From: Oenanthe sinensis
Taxonomy: Eukaryota; Streptophyta; Magnoliopsida; Apiales; Apiaceae
NCBI GenBank assembly: GCA_028671895.1
Contig: CM053802.1
Span: forward strand, 17,119,631-17,183,630
DNA length: 64,000 nt
Reading direction: 5' to 3'
Every line of letters starts with the position of its first letter. The first letter of the stretch is position 1. Both the position numbers and the translations under genes were made by a program. The notes beneath the pieces were generated by a model. The model saw only the letters and a program-made list of their open reading frames with translations, was not told the DNA's origin and ran no database searches. Positions 12,805 through 22,592 of the stretch are shown here, in pieces.

Positions 12805-13504
12805 CATGCTTTTATAATTTTATATTCCTACAAAAGCTTTAAAGACTAAAACAGATTTAAAGAGCCTATATGCTTGAATGATGACGTTTTGGTCTATCTG
12901 TATATCTCCACTTTCATTGGGTCTCCTTTGTTGTATGTAGAGTTCTCAGAAGGTCAGTTGAAGGCTTTCCTTTACATCTCTATATATGTAGAGAGATATA
13001 AATGTTCCTTGAACATCTTTAGTTGATATGTATAGTTATATACTTGTACTAGCTTGTCAACGTTTATCTGGTGCTGTATATAACAATTCTTAAGATTGTA
13101 ATTTGTCGAACCAGAATCTGTGGTGTCACACAATACATTACTATAATGGAGAACAGAGAAGAACCAAAACAGAAAGGATTTTTTTACTGAAGTCCTCGAC
13201 TGTTTGCAAAGAATAATAACTGTTTGAATTATCAACCAAAAAAAAATTACTGCTTCCCTATATTTAGTTAATTAGGTACATTAACCTTTGATGAAATGGT
13301 CGGTAAAAAATAGGCGTTGATGCTCTCCTCTCTCCTAATACCTCTGATGTTTTCTTTTTAGGCGATCTTTACATAACCATGGTGTCAAAGCACCTAGTAC
13401 TCTTTTACAATTGTACTTTATAGGATAGTAAACTATATTTCATCTTACTGTTAGTAATACTTTTCCTACTTGAATGTGCATTGTTTTATCTGCTAAAGTG
13501 TTTT

Positions 13505-13562
13505 TCTTAATACATTGATGATGTTCTGTCCTCTTTCTTAATACATTGATGATGTTCTGTCC
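13505..13562 (+). repeat. Tandem duplication of 31 bp
   Basis: The segment CTTAATACATTGATGATG followed by TTCTGTCCT occurs twice in a row at a 31-base period, just upstream of the third exon of the ubinuclein-like fragment. Confidence 0.85.
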
Positions 13563-13958
13563 TTCTCTACCTATATTCGGCAATATGTAGTCATGTTAGC
13601 TGTTTGTTAAATTGGCCCATTTTGTTTTCCTCGACAGGACTGGTAGAAAGAAATTCTCTAAATTATTAAATGTCCGTACGAGGAGGAAACAAATGATGGA
13701 CTCTGTTATCAGCGCTGCACATCAAAAACTTAAGGAGAGAAAGTTCTCACATCATGATGTACAATCCAGGACTTCAATGAACAAAAGCTATGAGCGAGAA
13801 GCTTTTACCAACATTAAGCAGCGTAACAATAAAGGAAGAAATAACCTTCCTGATCTTAATCTTCCTTATACAGAGTATGCATCGGTGAGTGTTATGTTTA
13901 AAATCACAGAAGTATATGTCGAATGAATTCTATTGTAGACATTACTAAAAATATATAT

Positions 13959-14009
13959 CATAGATACACAACTCACTTCTATTGTTCTAGAGTGAGTTGT
14001 GTATCTATG
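13959..14009. repeat. Perfect 19-bp inverted repeat
   Basis: CATAGATACACAACTCACT (13959-13977) and its exact reverse complement (13991-14009) flank a 13-base loop. There are no mismatches over 19 pairs. It lies just after the third ubinuclein-like exon. Confidence 0.85.
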
Positions 14010-14338
14010 AGAAATATGTCACTGATAAGCTCTAAAATATCTAAACTGCAATTTTTTAAAGTTTTAAATTCTCTTCAAGTAATGTGCCCTCGTGTGCTAA
14101 GTGGCCACTGGCCGGCATTATCCAACTAGTCGAGTCCTTGTGTTCGTAATAGTTGTGCTTGTCATATTTTTAATAATCTGATTTGATATTTGTTGAGGTC
14201 ATGAGGAAGCTATTACTTTTTATTCTTCCCTTCCCAGTGTCTGATCTAGAATACAACTTTAACCTGACAAGAGCCCAGATTGCACAAATAGTACGCTTTT
14301 AATACACTTGTCAACTAATTAAAATACTGTGAATTTAG

Positions 14339-15878
14339 TGTTAGTAATTGTGCTCTAGAGACAATACTTTTTATATTTTAAGGAAAATATTTATTATTAA
14401 GGATTATGTTTTATTGATTATTATTTATTTATTATGTTTTATTTACTGCATAATAAATTGAAAGCATAATAAATGTCCTTGGAATTTTGATACGTATTAT
14501 ATATCTTTAAGTATGTGACTTAAAAATGAGATTATATGAATAGTATCTTATTCCTAAAATTCCCTAGTCGAGTATTATTATTTAAGGACAATAATAATGC
14601 ACAAAGACTAGTATGTTTCTTGACAGATGACCACATCTCATTGGTCATAGGTATGAGGATACTAAAGTCAAGAACATGAGTGCATGTATCAATGCATGGC
14701 ACTGGAATGACCCGCCGTGAGATTCTACATGTTAAGTAAGTGTCATAAGTAATTCTCACTGTGATAATGGTGTAATGATCCTTAGACCTGAAATCATTAT
14801 ATTTCTATACGAGAATTAATATACTTTGATTACATTAAAAGTTACCTTTGACCGGGTGATGATAAAAGTGGACATTGGGTATATTATGAATCGTATGAGA
14901 AATATGAATGATCTAGATGAGATTTAATCCTCCTAATTTTAGGAGTGATATTATTGGCCTCTTGTTTGAGTGAGACTATAAAATGCACGGCCGTGCTCAA
15001 ATGTTGATTTGATTTTAATAGTCTACTCATCGATCAAGAAAATAAAGATTAAATTATGAAGATGATGACACGAGACATGCCTTGAGTTTAATCTATAATA
15101 TCAAGATTAAAGGGATTATATTACATGGAACATTATTCACGAAAGGCTTAATCGAATCACCGATTTATTATTATTACTTGGGTAGCAATGATGTATTACT
15201 AGATGCCGCTAATTGTTTACAATTTTAATTAGATATTAAAATTGTTGTCAACGTAATAATAACCTACATGGTCACACACAAAGAACGCTTGAAGGAGAAA
15301 TAATTTAAATTATGAATTTAAATTAAATAAGTAATTTATTTTATTTATGATATTAATTAAGTATGACTTAATTAATTATATAAATAGAATAAATGAATTA
15401 CTTAAACTAATTCCAAAATTAATAATTAATTAATTAAGTGAGACTTAATTAAATAATTTAGAATTTTGGATTAGTATTAATTATAATTGGATTATAATTA
15501 GAAAACTTATTCCTCTCTCTATATAATCTCTTTATGGGCTGATTTAATAAAAGAGAGATTTTACAAAAACCCTAGCCGCTCTGAAAGAGGAGGAAGATAG
15601 AGAGAGAAGAAGTTTTCGGGTGCTAGTACACATCAATCCTTCATGAAAAGTGTTCGTGTGGATACCGTAGAGCGTAGATCGCGAGAGCGGGATACGTGGT
15701 GATTAAACAAGTTTTGGACCTCCATTAATTTTTCATTAATGAACTGTTAAAGCTTCTAAAGGTATTTATTCTTTATCTCCGAATTAAATCTTTTGTTTTC
15801 GCATGGATCCTGCGGAAGGTTTCGCTATTTTAATTTATTTTTCGCGTTTATTCTGCGTTTGTGTCACGAAACCCTACA
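14339..15878. mobile_element. Solo LTR (1540 bp, TSD TTTAG)
   Basis: The segment begins TGTTAG and ends CCTACA, the TG..CA ends of LTR retrotransposons. It is flanked by the identical 5-bp duplication TTTAG (14334-14338 and 15879-15883). No primer-binding site, polyprotein or second LTR lies beside it, so it is a solo LTR left by recombination between the two LTRs of one insertion. It has a leader-like late part with CCCTAGCCG and GAGAGGAGG-type words. It sits in the intron that follows the third ubinuclein-like exon. Confidence 0.85.
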
Positions 15879-16989
15879 TTTAGTTTTTCAACTGCAGTCA
15901 AGTAAACATATAAACACTGAAATATCAACCCAAACTCTAAAAAGCAATCTTAGAGAGAGAACTATATTAAAAAATTCATTTGACAGAGAGTTCGATTTTA
16001 ATTCTAATATAGAAATTTCTGGTCTTAGTAGTCTTGCAGCTTTGAATACAATATTATTATAATGATCTACTTGATGTTAGGAATTGCTGATGCTTGTATA
16101 TATTGTATATATACAAGATATATCATCTACGTTATATACTATGTCACTTGGACTTATATATCTTTGAAGGTTCCTGATGATATGTATATGTAATTCATTT
16201 CCGTATTAGGACGCAAATGTAATCAATATAAAATATGGTTATTGATTTCAATTGGATTTTATAATTTACTTTTCTGGGATGTAATAATTTGAAATTTTAT
16301 AGAAGTATTTATTAGTGGTGAAATTTATTGTTTCGATAAGACATGAACTATGATATAACCTATACACTTTCAGGGAATGAACGCGACAGATGCACCTAAA
16401 TTTAGAAAGAAAATCATTAACTGGTCAATTTTGCAGCTGAAGAAATCGGCTGAAATTTGCAAGTTTTTTTCCTTTCCTTTCGTTTTCTTTACAGAAAACC
16501 AAAAGATTTACTGTCAAATATTTGGAGTTGGGTATATACTTCAGTACATTAAATAAACAGTATAGGTTTAGTGTTACTGAGGTTGACCTCTGGAATTCAA
16601 GAGGATATAAACTTTTTCAGTACAAAATTAAGTATATTTGTAGATACATGATTATATTTTCTTCTTTACAAATGTGCCCCTGCTTGTTTAGTTTACATAT
16701 GAATACCGAGGAATTTTAACTTCCCGGGAAGTACTCATTAGCAAAGATGGTTGACAAAAGCAGAAGTACTACTTCCTTGGAAGTATGAATACCCAATAGG
16801 AAGTCCCCCCCCCCTCCCCCGATTACTTACACTTCATTAGAACTTAAATGCTTCATTATTGATTAATAGAGTTCCAGGAGAAAGTTATAGTGATTAACCG
16901 GGGAGTTTTAGAAAATTGATATCTATACATATACGTGATTAACAATTGAGTCTAGATTGGAGTAAATAACATTGCAATCTACTAACAGG

Positions 16990-17260
16990 TGTTAATGGAA
17001 ACTCCCACAGAATCCTCATGCTCTGCGATTCATCTGATACCACCTCACTGTCAGCCTGTTGGACCAATCTTTTCCACGAAACTACGTTTCGCCTAGCGTC
17101 AGCTCCACGTGAAATCACTGCCTCTGTTTCGGATCACCAGCAACACCACCAGCAGCAGCAGCAAGGGGGTTGGGGGAAGAAGTAGCGGCATTAACATTTG
17201 TAGCGTCCATGGAGAAGCAATTAAGACACGATTATCAAGAAATTTGGTGAAAAGAAACTG
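16990..17260 (-). pseudogene. Inverted, mutated copy of ubinuclein-like exon 1
   Basis: Read on the minus strand, 17258 down to about 16990 repeats the 3' end of the 5' UTR (GATAATCGTGT, then TTGCTTCTCCATGGACGC), the first exon and its end (GTATCAGATGA..GATGAGGATT-like) of the gene at 10807. Conserved blocks are GGTGATCCGAAACAGA and TCGTGGAAAAGATTGGTCCA. The copy has an in-frame stop inside the conserved QRF block and a deletion in the ETTIV block, so it cannot encode the domain. A CAG/CTG run (about 17150-17162) encodes a Leu/Ala stretch absent from the other copy. The two copies lie about 6 kb apart, head to head across the solo LTR. Confidence 0.85.
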
Positions 17261-17283
17261 TGATATTTTTTCAGTACTGTACA

Positions 17284-18799
17284 TGTGTATATATCAAAAC
17301 AATTTTTTTTGCGCGTAGCTGATCTGCAAGCAAAATACACCTGGACTTTCTTTATCTATGAGAAGGTCATTAAACTTGAGCTTTATGCTATATCATGTTA
17401 GTTTTTAGTTTCAAGTTTTTTAAGCAGTTTTTTTTTCAACATCTGCACTTCTGTGTTCAGGGTCATCAGGAGACTGAGGAAAAAGTTTTCTGCAAGGACT
17501 GATGAAACTCGTGGAAAAGCATGTTCAGTTACAAAACAGCTGCTTTTTATGTATGTTATTACTGATACAATTGGCGTGACTCAAACTTTAGATAACAGGA
17601 GTATGGTTTTGGGCATGCTTGCAGTTGTTTTGCCTCAGAGCGCCTTCCAGAATGTCAAGTATTCCTTCAGAAAGCCTGTATCCAATTCTGCTGTGATAAA
17701 AGAATTGTTTCAGATAAAAACCTCCATGGAACCATCGCGGTCAATCTAACATGAGTCGAGCCATCTATCATTGCTGAGATGTTTGACTGCTGGCCGGTAG
17801 TAAAATCAATGTGCTAACAAGTGATGAGACCTAGTCTGGGATAATTAGTTCTCTGTAAATTACTTTTCAATGTAGTGACTGGTGATTAGTGAAGGAGTGA
17901 ACTTGTTTCAATATATATTGTTTTAGAATATAGTGCCTTGAATAAATATGGTTACATTCCATATTCTTGCAAGGTTTTATTTGTGTCCTTTTTACAGTTT
18001 AGCGGCTCCTGGTAGAGAAGTAAATATTGTAGCTGTTGTATAAAGTTTGATTTACAGACATATGTTCTTCTTTTGTTTTTGGACATACATTGGCATATTT
18101 TCTGATCCAATTTCACTTGCCTTGAGAAAAAAAGTTTCTATACTAATGCATCTATCAAGTGTAATAGACTAATAGAGTAATAGGTATAAACCTCTTCTAC
18201 TATTATTACTATTATTGCAGTTTTAGTCCGTTTCCATGCTTCCTGTTTCTGCAAATGAAACAATCATGAAAGACGAGACGTAACATATCTGATCTCTAAA
18301 TGGACCCCTCTAAATGAAAAACTTTTCTAATATTAAGCGCCATCAAAACTTTTCCGAAAGACAAGTAATACTAATCCATAAAAGACAAGTACATGTGCTA
18401 ATCAATGAAAAGTATTAGGTAGAAAAAACTCTCATAAAGACATATTTATTAAATAAAAAATAAATTATAAAAGGAATTTACCATTTACTAATAATTTAAA
18501 TTGATAATTAAACAGCTTTAAATTATAAATAAAATGAATATATATTTTAATTTTATAATTTTTTTCCTAATAAAATTCAATATTATTTATAAGGTTAAGG
18601 AACGAAAATACCCCTGTATTTTATATGGAAGAGCAAATAAGCCCCTGTATTTTAATATAGTCCAAATAAATCCTTCAATTTTAAAATGTAGGTTCAAAAT
18701 AACCCTTATGAATAGATTTGATTAACTATAGTTAAATATATGTTTGAAATTTGGAAAAATGATATCTATTTATATTATTTTAAAATATTATAAGAACAA
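17284..18799. other. Region without a recognised gene
   Basis: An open frame at 17453-17749 (VIRRLRKKFSARTDETR at its start) has a possible splice acceptor before it, but I recognise no family. It may be unrelated or a remnant 3' exon of the ubinuclein-like gene. The rest is AT-rich and gene-free. Confidence 0.35.
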
Positions 18800-19457
18800 A
18801 TAGGTTATATTATAAAATGAGTTTGAGGGTAAAAATAATTGTTAAAAATAGAAAATATTATCTTTTTATCTAAGGTGATAGTTAAAAATAGAAAATATTA
18901 TTAGATTGTATTAAACATGATCAAAATATAAGTTTAAATTATAAAAAAATTAATAATAACACTAAATATTTTTAAAATATTAAGATATTATTTTAAAAAA
19001 TTATAATAAGTAAAAAAAGAAGAAGAAATATTTGTGTATACAATAATGTTATTTGTAATATGTTTTAATTATTAATATTATAATAATGATAGAAATTATA
19101 TATTAATATATGTTTTATGTAATCGAATTTTATCTTTAGTAAAAATTTGGTTAAACATATTTTGATACTGACATATTATTTGATAAAGTATTATTGTAAT
19201 TAATTTTATGCGATAGCAATTTGATTTCAATTTGCAATTGATTTCTTTGATTAATTTTATTCCAAATTAAATAATAAAAAATAATGTTAACACATATTTA
19301 AATTTTGAAATAGTTATATAATAAAATCAAATTAATTTAATTATATTTTAAAACCAAATAAATAGTTAAATATCATTTTTTCTAAATTTTAAATCAATAT
19401 TTAACCCTAGTTATTGAATTATTTTTATCCCCGGACTCATTTTATAATATAACCTAT
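18800..19457. mobile_element. Inverted-repeat element upstream of KIWI (candidate MITE)
   Basis: ATAGGTTATATTATAAAATG at 18800 returns as its reverse complement ending at 19457. The similarity continues inward for about 45 bases with a few mismatches (GAGTTTGAGGGTAAAAATAATT against ACTC..ACCC-type complement). The interior is AT-rich without an ORF. No target duplication could be matched at these exact ends, so the class is open. The right end is about 90 bp before the KIWI start codon. Confidence 0.55.
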
Positions 19458-19547
19458 ATTTTGCTTATTATTTATATTGACCGCCAGAAGTGAGAAGTCA
19501 CAGAAGCAATTGGGAAGTACACCTGCTTACAAGCCCTAACCGAAAAA

Positions 19548-20985
19548 ATGTGGAAAAGGCGAAAGAGTAACGCCGACGGCGACGCTCCGGCGAAGAAGTT
19601 TCAAAAGAAAACTTACGGAAGCGAATCCAACGATAACGATGACGATTCTACAGTCGTCTGCGAGGTATCAACCATTCTCTTCCCATTCATCTCGCCTAAT
19701 TTTTACATATACAATTGTATATATTATATCTGTGTTTTATTTACCTTTTGTTGTAGATTGCGAAGAACAAGAGAGTTAGTGTTAAAAGCTTCCAGGGAAG
19801 AGTCATGGTTGATATTCGTGAGACTTATGTTGATGCCCATGGCAAGAAATGCCCTGGTAAAAAAGGTATATATCTCTATGTGTGTGTGTGTGTTTATTCG
19901 ATTTGCTTCTGTGTTAGATGTTTAGGGTTTATTAAGTTCTGTTATTTATAGTGTATGAACTAGAATGTATTTTGAATCACGATATTTATGTGTTCCTGCT
20001 TTGTGAACAGCTTCCGTTTTTTAGCGTTTTTGTTTCAGATTACCTCTGCTTAGTTCCAAGCATGTCTTATTTTGTTTTTGTCACGGCTTGGCGGAAAGGG
20101 TGCAGTCTTTAAACTTATATACTGCAGATTATAGAATAACTAAAAATATGTTTTAGGTTTGATAATAATCAAAAAACTTTTAGTCTTCACTGATTGAGAG
20201 GTTAAATTACTTTTTTCTGGTACAAAAGTGTGTGTATAAGTAATGCTAGGATAAGTTAAAAACCAAGAAGCGAAGGGGATAATAATAAGTTTTTGTATGT
20301 TATCAGATTACTATACTTATCTAGTCTCCTTGCGTGGAGGACTTGTACCGAGAGTTTCATCTCTAAAGGTCCGCTCAGTAGGCTGTGATGGAATGAGACA
20401 GGAATAGAATGGCTATATGTGAATAAATTAATGATATGAGAAATTATACGAGGGGGCAAAGTGAAAAAAGTAATAATAAGTGCAGATCTTATGTGATATG
20501 TTTTTGAAGAAAATGAGTAAGAAGTATGAATTAACATTTATACCCAAATTGCTGGTATTAAGCTCTAGTCATGATCACCCCCCCCCCCCCCCTCTTTCTT
20601 CTCGTATGTCAGCCTTTAAAACGCCATCATCCCAAGCATCCTTTCTGCTATCATGCTGTTGCAATATAAATGTTTTATACCAGAGAAAAAATTATTGTTG
20701 TTTGAGTGCTTCGATTTTCTGAGTGTACGGTGTACTAGAAGTGTGCAGGAGAATTAAAAATTGCTTTACATGATTGGTAAGATTGGCTTAGTAATTTTAT
20801 CTTCTGTATTTTCTTGCAGGCATTATGTTGACACTGGATCAGGTTTGCTTTATACCTTACTTTCCATTTTGGCTATGCTCAAATAAATTATTTATCATTA
20901 TTTGTATTTCTTTTTTCTTTTGCAGTGGAACATATTGCGAGAACATGCGGAAGAAATTGACAAGGTAGTTGCTGACAATAAGTAG
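19548..20985 (+). CDS. Transcriptional coactivator p15/PC4 family (KIWI-like)
   Basis: Four exons (19548-19664, 19757-19865, 20820-20842, 20926-20985) join in phase to a 102-residue protein. The N-terminal half is a charged, Lys/Ser/Asp-rich tail ending in DDDSTVVCE. The rest is the PC4 single-stranded DNA-binding fold: IAKNKRVSVKSFQGRVMVDI, a REtYvD..GK..PGKKGI block, LTLDQWNILREHAEEIDK. This is the layout of the small Arabidopsis KIWI protein (about 107 residues), which binds single-stranded DNA as a dimer and aids RNA polymerase II transcription in the nucleus. Start, stop, splice sites and reading frame are all intact. The larger relative KELP has an extra N-terminal domain that is absent here. 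Confidence 0.93.
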
Positions 20986-21732
20986 TATGTATTATCAAGT
21001 GGAACGTAAAGTAGAACTTGAATTCTTGTAATCAGGCAGGCTGAATAGTTGGTTATTTTGTTGACTGAGTTTGTAACTCAAGTACCTATGGAAACTTTGA
21101 TGTTTTATTTGCCATGTATGTGAATGTAGGAAAAGGATGTGCCCAGTATGGCCTATTTGCGTGTTTATATAGTGTCAATTTGATTTAATTTTCTGATGAT
21201 ATCTTTGCACTTGCCAACAGGGAATTAAGAATTGTGGCCTCTTTGGGAACTAGAATTAAGTAATTTTATCTTGCAAGTCAGAAAATAAGCTTAGTCAAAC
21301 TGCCTCTGGGATGATAACTTGCAGTTGAATGTTAGAAAGTGGCTGTTTTTACACTTGTTTGTAGTTATATTTATTTAACAAATGCTTTCTTTTATGTTCC
21401 CTAACTTTGGCCAAACTTTCTTGGACCCATTCAGCAAATCTGGACATGTACTAATTTGTCTTGTTAATCTTATACTGTAGTATTTATCTTCTTAAGGGCC
21501 AAGGCTGTATCTCCTAACAAGGTGCTTTGCCTTGGGTGTTACATTTAGAATGGGACCAGAGATGTTAATGAAAAAAACAAAGCAGTAGTATAATCTCTTT
21601 AGACAAGTGTGTTATTTATTTCATACTCTCAATTTTTGAGTTTATATATACTGTGAAGTTTAAGTCGTACTGCAATAAGCCTCAAACATTTAGTACTTCT
21701 GCACTACATTTTATACTGCAATAAGCCTCAAA

Positions 21733-21930
21733 CTAGACCTCGACAATTCGTGTCGTGTTGTGTACTTTCGGTTAGACCTGACAATTTGTGTTTTGTGTAC
21801 TTGAACCTAGTACATGAACACGACACGAAATGAATCCGTGTACCTGAAATGAAATTCAGACACGTACACGACACGAAAAAAAAACGATATAACATGAAAT
21901 GACACGAAGTACACGAACTTTCCGTGTAAT
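21733..21930. mobile_element. hAT-like MITE remnant rich in ACACGACACGAA
   Basis: The segment starts TAGACCTCGACAATTCGTG, with TCGTGTCGTG words on the left and the complementary ACACGACACGAAA words on the right. This is the typical subterminal-repeat pattern of small hAT elements. A related piece of flanking sequence at 23030-23110 lacks it, which supports insertion. The exact right end and TSD are unresolved. Confidence 0.5.
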
Positions 21931-22550
21931 TTTTGTACTCACTTTCTGTACTAGTTTGCTCTCACTACATGCTATGTCGCAATATTTAAGTTACAAAATC
22001 AGTGCAGCCTTAATAAATTCGAAGAGTTGAATGACTGAATGAGTGGTAGATTTTTATTTTTGGAATAAATGGGCCTCATCATCATATAACACAGCAGGTT
22101 TAATGAATTTAAATGTCGATAATTCCGAGTCTTGTATTTGATTTTTTTCTCATCGGAGGATAGTTAAAGAATAGATGCTACTTGTAAAATTCATTAAAAA
22201 AAAATACCTGCAGAAAAATTTAATTCGATGTCATGATCAACTCATATCGTTGAATTGAAGGCTCTACACAAAATTTGTTTTTTGGTAAATTTTTCACCTC
22301 AAAATTTAATTGCACTCTAATATTTTTAAAATGCTTATAATTTTTAATTTTTAATTAAGATGATGAAATATGTTGTCTGGGACAAGAATATGCAAGTATT
22401 TGGACAATATATTTGTAAAGAAAAGAAATGTGATATTTAGCGAGTCGGTTGGTAATAAATTTGTGAGTCTGGTCTAGAAATGAAAGCGGACAAGAGAGGA
22501 AGAAATTGATGGAGCATAATATATAACACGATTGACATATATGTAGTATC

Positions 22551-22575
22551 CTGTTCTGTTCTGTTCTGTTCTGTT
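22551..22575 (+). repeat. (CTGTT)5 microsatellite
   Basis: Five perfect CTGTT units lie just before the first recognised sirtuin exon, separated from it by a likely splice acceptor. Confidence 0.9.
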
Positions 22576-22592
22576 CCATCAATTGATTCCAG

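Larger units (their letters stand above)
10807..13884 (+). pseudogene. Ubinuclein-like gene fragment (3 exons, decayed)
   Basis: Exons are 10807-11007, 12056-12153 and 13638-13884 (phases agree, 182 codons, open at the 3' end). Exon 1 encodes QRFDVELIPDETTIVSWKRL, closely resembling the N-terminal block of plant ubinuclein (UBN, the HIRA-complex histone H3.3 chaperone subunit, also called wound-responsive family protein). Exon 3 ends in NNLPDLNLPYTEYAS; plant ubinucleins have a similar LPDLNLP segment, which is also an EAR-type DLNLP motif. The acidic HRD domain that contacts HIRA and the ubinuclein middle domain, which intact family members carry, are not found. The donor used after exon 2 (TT/GTAGTC) is weak. 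If it is skipped, TAG at 12155-12157 ends a 100-residue product. Candidate further exons near 16374 and 17458 did not give a convincing family match. The intron after exon 3 contains a solo LTR. Most likely this is a truncated, decaying paralogue; a functional short gene is not excluded. Confidence 0.5.
20986..22592. other. Intergenic region between KIWI and the sirtuin
   Basis: It holds the KIWI 3' UTR, a hAT-like remnant (21733-21930), a duplicated segment shared with 23030-23110, and a (CTGTT)5 microsatellite at 22551-22575. The missing first exon of the sirtuin copy should lie in or before this stretch, but I could not find an ATG exon that fits. Confidence 0.4.

Noticed and set aside
16374..16554. 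Additional ubinuclein-like exon after the solo LTR
   Set aside because: Acceptor and phase fit, but the translation has no family similarity and no good donor follows.
17453..17749. 98-codon ORF as a gene or ubinuclein C-terminus
   Set aside because: No recognisable domain. Another frame gives a weak QETEEK resemblance, but it hits a stop at once.
22355..22582. Minus-strand ORF before the sirtuin
   Set aside because: Low-complexity start from the CTGTT repeat and no domain.
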